Origin: JBHHUI01 sp965248775
GTDB taxonomy: Bacteria > Chloroflexota > Anaerolineae > Anaerolineales > JBHHUI01
Direction: 5' to 3'
Length of the DNA: 64,000 nucleotides
Assembly: GCA_965248775.1 (NCBI GenBank)
Contig: OZ252150.1
Location: 5,766,001-5,830,000, forward strand
Shown here: positions 45,663-52,975 of the stretch, piece after piece
Layout of the letters: every line of letters begins with the position of its first letter
Position numbering within the stretch: the stretch's first letter is position 1
Program-made: the position numbers and the translations under genes
Notes under the pieces: generated by a model
What the model was told of the DNA's origin: nothing
Database searches by the model: none
What the model saw: the letters and a program-made list of their open reading frames with translations, nothing else

Positions 45663-47248
45663 CAGTTTGTCGGAGAGACAAGTACTTTTACAACATGAAT
45701 AGCCCTACAGGGCAAAATGAGCAGTTGATTGCGACAAAACAAGCGTAAAACAGTGTGCATTTCATGGAGGGCAAACCACCTTCTCTCAGCGAGTAGCAGG
45801 CGCGCCAAAGCAGCCCCGGCTAAAGCAAACCCTTTGCTTGGTAGAGGGTGTGCATGCGTTTGAGGTTGAACGCTAGGCAGACCAGACACCATTCCCCGGC
45901 TGCTGCCAGCAGGCCGCGCAGAGAAAACTGGCGGAAGCCCAGGACTTCCTTGATGATACCAATGACGGGTTCCACTGTGCATTTGCGTAAACGGTAGCTG
46001 GCTTTGCCGATTTCGGTTTGTAGTTTGTAAGCCATCTTGACTTTCGGACTGGCATCTTCCGGTGGCGGAGCAGGCATTTGTTCAAAGAAGGTACGCCAGC
46101 TTTTGTGGTGAGGTTCGCGACCGGTAGCAATGTAAGGATCAATGCCAAGCTTCTCAAGTGCTGCGATGTTCGCTTTGCTGAAATATCCATAATCCAAAGC
46201 GGCAGCCTTTGGTTTGCCTACTTTTGGAGAGATGGCATCCAGGGTTGGCTCAGCTTCTTTTTTGTCATTCGGATGGTTCGAAAGTGAAGGCGCCACAATC
46301 AAGAGGCTCTCCTGCTCCACAGCAACTTGAACGTTGTAATGCTGGTCGAAGCCATTATTGGTGCTGTTTTTCATGATGCGAGAGTCCGGATCAGTGAAGT
46401 TGTACTGATCTTTGTCCCGTGGTCCCGGCTGCGGTGGTTTCGGTTTGCGACCTCGGGGTTTATGCCCAGTTTTGCGAGACTTTTCTTCCCGCTCACGCTG
46501 TTTGGCTTCGTATTCAGCCCTCTCGGCTGCATATCGTTCCTGCGCACGGGCTTCTAAGACGGCTTTGGCTTCTGCCAGATTTGCCAAACGTTTCTTGCGA
46601 ATGGCAATTTCGTCTTCAATGACGAGCCCTTCCGGCAACTGGAGATCACCCTGATCAGCTTGCTCACCGAGTTCGAAGAGTTTGTTCACTTCCTGGCGCA
46701 GTTGGGTCTCTAGTTTTATCAGACGCTTGTAACTGACCGCTTTGCTCTTGGATGCATCAGCATGCACCTTGCTACCATCCAGACTGATATTACCCAACTT
46801 CAGCACCTCAGCAACTTGGGCCAGGAGCAAGATCTGCACAAATAACTCTTGGATCGCAGCCAGAAAGGTTTTGCGAAAGTTGGCAATTGTGTCGTGGTCA
46901 GGATGCAGCCCACTGGCAATATAGCGGAATGGGATACTCTCATAGGTGGCTTTCTCAATCTTACGAGAACTGAACACCCCGTTGGCATAACCATAGAAGA
47001 GCAATCCCAACAGGATCTCTGGCGCAATAGGTTGACCACCCGTCGGTGCATATTGTGCATAGATCATACCCAAATCCAACTGGGCGATAACATCCACCAC
47101 AAATCGTGCCAAATGATTGGATGGCAGGGCTTCTTCCAGACTGATTGTCTGTTTGAGCATCACTTCGTAATTGGGTTTCTTGAATTTTCTAGCCATGCCC
47201 GTAGATTATCACCGATTTCGCTATCTCAGGTTGCTCTCCGACAAACTG
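45663..47248 (-). mobile_element. IS1182-family element, copy 1 (1,586 bp)
   Basis: Ends CAGTTTGTCGGAGAG and CTCTCCGACAAACTG, with 4-bp target duplication CTAG on both sides (45659-45662 and 47249-47252). Equal in length and nearly identical in sequence to the copy at 49174-50759, which is in the opposite orientation. Confidence 0.92.
45820..47196 (-). CDS. IS1182-family transposase (copy 1)
   Basis: 458 residues, intact. DUF772-type N-terminus (PSNHLARFVVDVIAQLDL…), NISLDGSKVHADAS (first Asp), AAALDYGYFSKANI (second Asp) and CTVEPVIGIIKEVLGFRQFS (Glu). A long charged spacer (RAEYEAKQREREEKSRKTG) precedes the second part of the catalytic core, as usual for IS1182. Confidence 0.92.
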   Translation of the reverse strand: MARKFKKPNYEVMLKQTISLEEALPSNHLARFVVDVIAQLDLGMIYAQYAPTGGQPIAPEILLGLLFYGYANGVFSSRKIEKATYESIPFRYIASGLHPDHDTIANFRKTFLAAIQELFVQILLLAQVAEVLKLGNISLDGSKVHADASKSKAVSYKRLIKLETQLRQEVNKLFELGEQADQGDLQLPEGLVIEDEIAIRKKRLANLAEAKAVLEARAQERYAAERAEYEAKQREREEKSRKTGHKPRGRKPKPPQPGPRDKDQYNFTDPDSRIMKNSTNNGFDQHYNVQVAVEQESLLIVAPSLSNHPNDKKEAEPTLDAISPKVGKPKAAALDYGYFSKANIAALEKLGIDPYIATGREPHHKSWRTFFEQMPAPPPEDASPKVKMAYKLQTEIGKASYRLRKCTVEPVIGIIKEVLGFRQFSLRGLLAAAGEWCLVCLAFNLKRMHTLYQAKGLL

Positions 47249-48418
47249 CTAGTCACAGGGAATGTCGTCAGGTGGGCACTCCCAATCGGTAATCTGGATA
47301 TCCTGCTGGGAATTGTTTTCGAATGTGTTACCCGCCATCTTCAATATACTTTCATCAGGGAAGTCATTTGTGCCAAAGTTCCAGATGTAAATACCAAAAT
47401 TATTGCCAGTGCTGATATTGTTTTCCAGCACGTAGCCATAAACTTCTTGGTTGTCTTCGTTGCTCACTACAATTCCAGGTCCGAGGTTGTCATGGAACAT
47501 ATTGTTGCGTGCGGTTATATCATGCCCGCCATCAATCCATAGCCCGCCGTCCCACCATTCATCGACGCTTGCATCCAGATCATTGCCCCAAATCTCGTTG
47601 CCTTCGACCAATACATCTACACTATCTTCAACAAGAGTACCGCCGATATTGTTGTAAACCTGGTTGTACATCATTTGACAGTGGCTACATCCGTAGAAAT
47701 TGATGCCCGTCCCCATTATGAAATCCGGGATAATCTGCGGATTGGGGCCATTTTGGTAGACCACATTATTTTCAACCAATACATTGCTTGAACCATCAAC
47801 CATGATGCCATAGCCCTCAAATTCCCAGTCCACTAGCTGCACAGCAAATCCGTTGTTATGCACGATCAGGTTGCGCATTACAATCTGGTCGCTCAAGTTC
47901 ACTCCGATTCCAATATCTGTATAGTTGCGGAAAGTAAGATTGTCGAAGGTAATGTTGGTGCAGTACTCGCACCAAATGTCCATTCTAATTTTGCGCTCCC
48001 CATCAAGCACTACGTCTCCTTCTCCAATAATGATGATCGGCCCGATAAACTCTTCCAACTCTATCCCTTCGGTATATACCCCTTCCAAAATCAAGACTAC
48101 ATCCCCTGCGCGAGCAGATTCGAGTGCTTTTTTCACACTAGCAAATGCTTGTTCTCGACTGCTACCGCCATTTTCATCACTCCCATCCGGAGAGATATAT
48201 ATTGAGGCTGGCGGATATTCAACATCTTTGGAGTCAGTGAGTAGAGGATTAGAAGGCGGGGTGTTTATAGGTTGTACTACATCGGGTTGTGTAAGGACGG
48301 ATTCTTCTTGTCCCTGAGTAGGCAATGTATCCTCTCCCAGTTCGTCTACGTCGTCACATGATGCCAAGACTAGTGGTAGACAGAGAATCATGGCAAAGAC
48401 AACCAATTTATTTTGCAT
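47249..48418 (-). CDS. Secreted lipoprotein with right-handed beta-helix repeats
   Basis: 389 residues from ATG 48418 (MQNKLVVFAMILCLPLVLASC), chosen because it gives a clear lipoprotein signal with lipobox LVLASC. A Thr/Pro linker is followed by IYISPDGSDENGGSSREQAF (DUF1565-like start) and about eight PbH1-type turns with N-x-V/I-x-x-N-x-V patterns (NVLVENNVVYQNG, DVLVEGNEIWGND). It is probably surface-anchored and binds or cleaves polysaccharide, though no catalytic motif is evident. The stop TAG is part of the CTAG target of the adjacent IS1182 copy; since CTAG was host sequence, the gene is intact. It was caught between two inverted IS1182 copies. Confidence 0.75.
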   Translation of the reverse strand: MQNKLVVFAMILCLPLVLASCDDVDELGEDTLPTQGQEESVLTQPDVVQPINTPPSNPLLTDSKDVEYPPASIYISPDGSDENGGSSREQAFASVKKALESARAGDVVLILEGVYTEGIELEEFIGPIIIIGEGDVVLDGERKIRMDIWCEYCTNITFDNLTFRNYTDIGIGVNLSDQIVMRNLIVHNNGFAVQLVDWEFEGYGIMVDGSSNVLVENNVVYQNGPNPQIIPDFIMGTGINFYGCSHCQMMYNQVYNNIGGTLVEDSVDVLVEGNEIWGNDLDASVDEWWDGGLWIDGGHDITARNNMFHDNLGPGIVVSNEDNQEVYGYVLENNISTGNNFGIYIWNFGTNDFPDESILKMAGNTFENNSQQDIQITDWECPPDDIPCD

Positions 48419-48761
48419 CGAAATGGCTCCTATTGGTTTATTGGTCTCATGAGTTTCGTTTACACTACCAAATGAAATCCCGGATTCTATGCAAATCCAG
48501 ACCACTGGTTATCTAGCGGAACAAGTGGTTCGGGTTCGCTTCGTGAGGACGGATTTATCGGGCAGCGACCGACTATCGCTTTACATATGTGCTGTCGAGC
48601 TTCTCTGCCATAATCTGCGTGCGGATAACTCCCCAGGACTCTCGCCATTTTCACCTCGTGATGGAGAAGGGTGGTATTGCGCGCCGTGAGAGTAGTGTTT
48701 GAACATTCACATACACTCGGCAATTTATGAACAATATGATTGATCAGGTAGAATCTGGGCT

Positions 48762-48971
48762 ATGGCCGATGACTGGATCACTACTACTGAAGCTGCTGAA
48801 CTAACCAGCTATCACCCCGAACACATTAGAAGGCTAATTCGTGACGGAGCAGTTTCCGCACGCAAGTTCGGTACTATTTGGCAAGTAAGCCGTAGATCGT
48901 TAGAGATATACGTCAAGAAGGCGAACGAGATTGGAGGCAAGCGCGGGCCAAAACGAGCACAGAGGCCTTGA
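48762..48971 (+). CDS. Excisionase-family helix-turn-helix protein
   Basis: 69 residues: WITTTEAAELTSYHPEHIRR and then LIRDGAVSARKFGTIWQVSR is the MerR-like winged helix of excisionase (HTH_17/Xis) proteins, with a basic tail GGKRGPKRAQRP. It could be the Xis partner of the integrase at 10432 or a small regulator. The 48419-48761 stretch before it is presumed promoter DNA between two divergent genes. Confidence 0.75.
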   Translation: MADDWITTTEAAELTSYHPEHIRRLIRDGAVSARKFGTIWQVSRRSLEIYVKKANEIGGKRGPKRAQRP

Positions 48972-49108
48972 CAGACGTGATATAATTGTTGTAGAGTACA
49001 ACATTGCGTAGTCAACCAAACGGGTGTACGCAGTACGACCATACCGCGCACACCCTGACCCATCCGCTGAACTAGCAGCGAAAGGCCTGACCGATTATAC
49101 ATTCGGGC

Positions 49109-49140
49109 ATCCTGCTGCGGCGGGGTGTCCTTTTTTTGTT
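49109..49140 (+). terminator. Rho-independent terminator after the HTH gene
   Basis: GGGCATCC pairs with GGGTGTCC (two wobble pairs) across a 9-10-nt loop, followed directly by seven T. A 7-bp dyad TGTTGTA-GAG-TACAACA lies just after the HTH gene (about 48987-49003). Confidence 0.7.
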
Positions 49141-49173
49141 TCTAGGATGAGCGGGGGATAGAAAGGAGTCTAG

Positions 49174-50759
49174 CAGTTTGTCGGAGAGCAACCTGAGATA
49201 GCGAAATCGGTGATAATCTACGGGCATGGCTAGAAAATTCAAGAAACCCAATTACGAAGTGATGCTCAAACAGACAATCAGTCTGGAAGAAGCCCTGCCA
49301 TCCAATCATTTGGCACGATTTGTGGTGGATGTTATCGCCCAGTTGGATTTGGGTATGATCTATGCACAATATGCACCGACGGGTGGTCAACCTATTGCGC
49401 CAGAGATCCTGTTGGGATTGCTCTTCTATGGTTATGCCAACGGGGTGTTCAGTTCTCGTAAGATTGAGAAAGCCACCTATGAGAGTATCCCATTCCGCTA
49501 TATTGCCAGTGGGCTGCATCCTGACCACGACACAATTGCCAACTTTCGCAAAACCTTTCTGGCTGAGATCCAAGAGTTATTTGTGCAGATCTTGCTCCTG
49601 GCCCAAGTTGCTGAGGTGCTGAAGTTGGGTAATATCAGTCTGGATGGTAGCAAGGTGCATGCTGATGCATCCAAGAGCAAAGCGGTCAGTTACAAGCGTC
49701 TGATAAAACTAGAGACCCAACTGCGCCAGGAAGTGAACAAACTCTTCGAACTCGGTGAGCAAGCTGATCAGGGTGATCTCCAGTTGCCGGAAGGGCTCGT
49801 CATTGAAGACGAAATTGCCATTCGCAAGAAACGTTTGGCAAATCTGGCAGAAGCCAAAGCCGTCTTAGAAGCCCGTGCGCAGGAACGATATGAAGCCGAG
49901 AGGGCTGAATACGAAGCCAAACAGCGTGAGCGGGAAGAAAAGTCTCGCAAAACTGGGCATAAACCCCGAGGTCGCAAACCGAAACCACCGCAGCCGGGAC
50001 CACGGGACAAAGATCAGTACAACTTCACTGATCCGGACTCTCGCATCATGAAAAACAGCACCAATAATGGCTTCGACCAGCATTACAACGTTCAAGTTGC
50101 TGTGGAGCAGGAGAGCCTCTTGATTGTGGCGCCTTCACTTTCGAACCATCCGAATGACAAAAAAGAAGCTGAGCCAACCCTGGATGCCATCTCTCCAAAA
50201 GTAGGCAAACCAAAGGCTGCCGCTTTGGATTATGGATATTTCAGCAAAGCGAACATCGCAGCACTTGAGAAGCTTGGCATTGATCCTTACATTGCTACCG
50301 GTCGCGAACCTCACCACAAAAGCTGGCGTACCTTCTTTGAACAAATGCCTGCTCCGCCACCGGAAGATGCCAGTCCGAAAGTCAAGATGGCTTACAAACT
50401 ACAAACCGAAATCGGCAAAGCCAGCTACCGTTTACGCAAATGCACAGTGGAACCCGTCATTGGTATCATCAAGGAAGTCCTGGGCTTCCGCCAGTTTTCT
50501 CTGCGCGGCCTGCTGGCAGCAGCCGGGGAATGGTGTCTGGTCTGCCTAGCGTTCAACCTCAAACGCATGCACACCCTCTACCAAGCAAAGGGTTTGCTTT
50601 AGCCGGGGCTGCTTTGGCGCGCCTGCTACTCGCTGAGAGAAGGTGGTTTGCCCTCCATGAAATGCACACTGTTTTACGCTTGTTTTGTCGCAATCAACTG
50701 CTCATTTTGCCCTGTAGGGCTATTCATGTTGTAAAAGTACTTGTCTCTCCGACAAACTG
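49174..50759 (+). mobile_element. IS1182-family element, copy 2 (1,586 bp)
   Basis: Same ends as copy 1 and again duplicated CTAG (49170-49173 and 50760-50763). Opposite orientation, so the two copies enclose 1.9 kb like an inverted-repeat composite. Confidence 0.92.
49226..50602 (+). CDS. IS1182-family transposase (copy 2)
   Basis: 458 residues, identical to copy 1 apart from a few residues (for example FLAEIQ for FLAAIQ, RYEAER for RYAAER). All catalytic motifs are present. The two nearly identical copies point to recent duplication. Confidence 0.92.
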   Translation: MARKFKKPNYEVMLKQTISLEEALPSNHLARFVVDVIAQLDLGMIYAQYAPTGGQPIAPEILLGLLFYGYANGVFSSRKIEKATYESIPFRYIASGLHPDHDTIANFRKTFLAEIQELFVQILLLAQVAEVLKLGNISLDGSKVHADASKSKAVSYKRLIKLETQLRQEVNKLFELGEQADQGDLQLPEGLVIEDEIAIRKKRLANLAEAKAVLEARAQERYEAERAEYEAKQREREEKSRKTGHKPRGRKPKPPQPGPRDKDQYNFTDPDSRIMKNSTNNGFDQHYNVQVAVEQESLLIVAPSLSNHPNDKKEAEPTLDAISPKVGKPKAAALDYGYFSKANIAALEKLGIDPYIATGREPHHKSWRTFFEQMPAPPPEDASPKVKMAYKLQTEIGKASYRLRKCTVEPVIGIIKEVLGFRQFSLRGLLAAAGEWCLVCLAFNLKRMHTLYQAKGLL

Positions 50760-50764
50760 CTAGT

Positions 50765-50977
50765 ATGATCTTTACGAATGAAGCACCAAGTATTGACCTG
50801 CGCGTTGCTGAGCGTCTCAGAGATCTACGGCAAGATATGGAGGAAGATGGGCCTATCGCTGATGTAGAAGTCCCTGCTGTGCTTCTACTGGACGATGTAT
50901 GCAATGCGCTAGAGCTATCTCAGACAGAACGTGTGTGGGTTCTTGGGGATGGGGGTATGGCCTCGTGGAAGGCGTGA
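50765..50977 (+). CDS. Small acidic protein of unknown function, perhaps 5'-truncated
   Basis: 70 residues from ATG 50765, just two bases after the IS1182 target duplication: MIFTNEAPSIDLRVAERLRD, then VEVPAVLLLDDVCNALELSQ. It has a mixed helix pattern typical of small phage or element genes. The start may be an internal Met of a longer gene cut by the IS. No family recognised. Confidence 0.45.
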   Translation: MIFTNEAPSIDLRVAERLRDLRQDMEEDGPIADVEVPAVLLLDDVCNALELSQTERVWVLGDGGMASWKA

Positions 50978-51010
50978 AGGATACAGCTATTCAGCCCGTA
51001 GGAAACAGAA

Positions 51011-51048
51011 ACGGACGGCCACTACTAGATCAGTTGGCAGCCGTCCGT
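51011..51048. terminator. GC-rich hairpin
   Basis: ACGGACGGC and GCCGTCCGT form a perfect 9-bp stem (51011-51019 and 51040-51048), extended inward by CA/TG pairs. No T tract. It lies 33 bp after the small ORF and may end its transcript. Confidence 0.45.
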
Positions 51049-51123
51049 CAGATAGCGGAGAAGTAATGCTATGAAGCCAGGAGCACTTCGCTAGTCAGTC
51101 AGTTCGTGCTCGATATTGAGCCT

Positions 51124-51453
51124 CTAGACCTCAACGATTTTCGCCTTGAAGGCATTGGTCTTCACCGATGCCATGCCTTTACGCATCGACGAATTTCGGG
51201 AATACATTTGACTACGACCGATGACCTGTATATTGGCCGCAAGCAGCACAAAGTATGGCTTGCCGTTTTTTGCTTTGCGAACATCATAGTTGGATTGCTT
51301 GCCCGCATTCTTGCGGACTGACACGATGCCGTTCAAAGCCGAACGCCTACTGCTATAGGTCTGGCTCGTGAATACGACGAGATTGTTCGCGGCTTTCAAA
51401 TTGAAACTGTATTTGCCACTCATTGCAGCCTTGAGTTCAAATTTCCTTGCCAT
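51124..51453 (-). CDS. YegP/DUF1508-family protein
   Basis: 109 residues with the family's two tandem units: GKYSFNLKAANNLVVFTSQT…SALNGIVSVRKNA and GKPYFVLLAANIQVIGRSQM…SMRKGMASVKTNA. DUF1508 proteins are small dimeric beta-alpha proteins of unknown role, common in bacteria. GGAAGACA before ATG 51453 is the likely ribosome-binding site. The 51454-51813 stretch downstream of it on the plus strand has no gene that I can support. Confidence 0.87.
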   Translation of the reverse strand: MARKFELKAAMSGKYSFNLKAANNLVVFTSQTYSSRRSALNGIVSVRKNAGKQSNYDVRKAKNGKPYFVLLAANIQVIGRSQMYSRNSSMRKGMASVKTNAFKAKIVEV

Positions 51454-51813
51454 TGTGTCTTCCTATATGGGATTAGATAGTAGGTGGAGGTGGATATATT
51501 GGTCTAATGGAGAAGCAATGCCTTCCGCTTGTCTGATTGTATTAGAGATGCTGATTCGGAGCGAATCGCTGAATACCTAGACTTCGTCCAAATGCAGGCT
51601 GAGAGATACTGTAAATTAACACTTGGAAAAGGATAGGAGGATGGAAAGATAATGCGCGCATAAATAAAAAATGCCACACTGAATGCGGCATCACGATTAT
51701 CTACTATTGAAAATGGAGAACCACAGAATGCTACACCTACATCAATACGTCATCTACCCCAGTACACAACAATGTTCGAAATGGCAGGTTGTTGTGCGCC
51801 GCGATAGCCATAA

Positions 51814-51865
51814 TCCGACCCCTGCAACCCCATTGCTGTGCGCTACCGGTCTGCGCCACGCCCCG
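51814..51865 (-). pseudogene. Truncated tRNA-Pro copy (5' half), right att site
   Basis: 52 bp match the 5' half of the tRNA-Pro at 10285-10336 with one mismatch; four more flanking bases also agree. Acceptor 5' strand, D arm and the GGG anticodon loop are present; T arm and 3' acceptor are missing. The mismatch breaks one anticodon-stem pair. TATAAT (minus strand, 51877-51882) stands 11 bp upstream, so a promoter is kept. Read as the right end of the integrated island; downstream on the right only housekeeping genes follow. Confidence 0.8.
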
Positions 51866-51886
51866 ACGTGAGCGAAATTATAGCAC

Positions 51887-52369
51887 TTACTCTTCTTCCG
51901 GCGCTGGGCCCACCGGAATGCCGCGATCAACTTTCAGTTTGAAAAGACCGTTGCGTACCTGTTGCAAGCTGCTCACCAATTCGTTTTCAAGTTCCTGCAA
52001 TGTGTCGATGACATAATCATCTGCGTCGCCCCGGACGAAATCTGCTTCTTCCTTGGCTTTGTCCACAACCTGGTTTGCGCGCTGGCGCGCTTCTTCTGCT
52101 ACCGGGTCCTGCTCAACCAGCTTATCGCGTTCTTCGCGGGCAAGCTGACGCATGCGGTCTGTTTCTTCATGGGCCTGGGCGAGCAACTTGTCGCGCTCGG
52201 CCATGATCTTCTGCGCGCGTTTGACTTCCTCGGGGATAGACACCCGCATCTGATCGATAATGTCGATCAGCCGGTCTTCATCCACAAGAATCTTGTGCAT
52301 TGGAAGCGGTCTCGATTCGTTGACCAACTCCTCCAGCCGATCTACAAGATGTAGAATATCCATCGCCAA
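51887..52369 (-). CDS. Coiled-coil protein, ATP-synthase-b/DivIVA-like, next to coaD
   Basis: 160 residues, soluble, mostly helix: MAMDILHLVDRLEELVNESR then a long charged coiled coil (RAQKIMAERDKLLAQAHEET…DKAKEEADFVRGDADDYVID). Resembles the conserved coiled-coil proteins often encoded after coaD in Chloroflexota, sometimes annotated as ATP-synthase-b-like. Function unknown. It follows coaD by 23 bp and is probably co-transcribed with it. Confidence 0.65.
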   Translation of the reverse strand: MAMDILHLVDRLEELVNESRPLPMHKILVDEDRLIDIIDQMRVSIPEEVKRAQKIMAERDKLLAQAHEETDRMRQLAREERDKLVEQDPVAEEARQRANQVVDKAKEEADFVRGDADDYVIDTLQELENELVSSLQQVRNGLFKLKVDRGIPVGPAPEEE

Positions 52370-52392
52370 CCCCCTCTTACACTTGCACCGAA

Positions 52393-52929
52393 CTAATCAC
52401 GCAGGCCGTTTGGTCGCACACTGTGGCTGTCGCCAATTGCCGCAAACTTCTCTCGCAGTGCCGTGGCCACATATTCCGGTACCATCGAAGATACGTCGCC
52501 CCCGAGAGAAGCGATCTCTCGCACTGTGGTCGCGTTCAGGAAGGTGTGCTTCTCACTCGTGATCAGCGCAACTGTTTCCAAATCGGGCGCGAGCCGGTTG
52601 TTCGCCAGTGCGATACGGAACTCGTACTCAAAATCCGAAAAGACGCGTAGCCCTCGTAGAATAAACTGAGCTCCGTTTTCCGCTGCAAAATCTACCGTCA
52701 GACGACTGTAGCCCATCACACTGATATGCTCGTGTCCGTGAAAAACCTTTTCAACCAGTGCGAGACGTTCTTCTGGAGAGAAAAGCAGGCTTTTCAGCGG
52801 CTTATCATACACCGCGATGATCAACTCATCAAACAACCGCGCGCCCCGCAGGGCAATGTCGATATGGCCTAGATGGATCGGGTCGAACGTGGCTGGGAAT
52901 ATCGCGCGCCTTATCATCGAATTGGGCAA
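52393..52929 (-). CDS. coaD: Phosphopantetheine adenylyltransferase
   Basis: 178 residues, slightly longer than usual because of a C-terminal tail. Converts 4'-phosphopantetheine and ATP to dephospho-CoA in coenzyme A synthesis. The nucleotidyltransferase signature ATFDPIHLGHIDIALRGARL contains HLGH; RGLRVFSDFEYE and NRLAPDLETVALI are family blocks. TSEKHTFLNATTVREIASLG replaces the common SSS before VKEI with NAT, a mild oddity. It lies downstream of recG in the same direction, as in many bacteria. Confidence 0.92.
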   Translation of the reverse strand: MPNSMIRRAIFPATFDPIHLGHIDIALRGARLFDELIIAVYDKPLKSLLFSPEERLALVEKVFHGHEHISVMGYSRLTVDFAAENGAQFILRGLRVFSDFEYEFRIALANNRLAPDLETVALITSEKHTFLNATTVREIASLGGDVSSMVPEYVATALREKFAAIGDSHSVRPNGLRD

Positions 52930-52975
52930 CCCTGGTTGCAGCGCATGCTGCCTTCCCTCCGCGTTCGAAAATGAG

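Noticed and set aside
48489..48689. 66-residue plus-strand frame between the lipoprotein and HTH genes
   Set aside because: Lies in the divergent intergenic region, with no ribosome-binding site and no recognisable pattern.
48968..48986. TTGACA and TATAAT after the HTH gene as a promoter
   Set aside because: The spacing is only 7 bp, far too short for sigma70.
49226..50602. IS1182 pair as a full composite transposon
   Set aside because: Each copy has its own CTAG duplication, so they appear to have inserted singly; I kept only the possible inversion.
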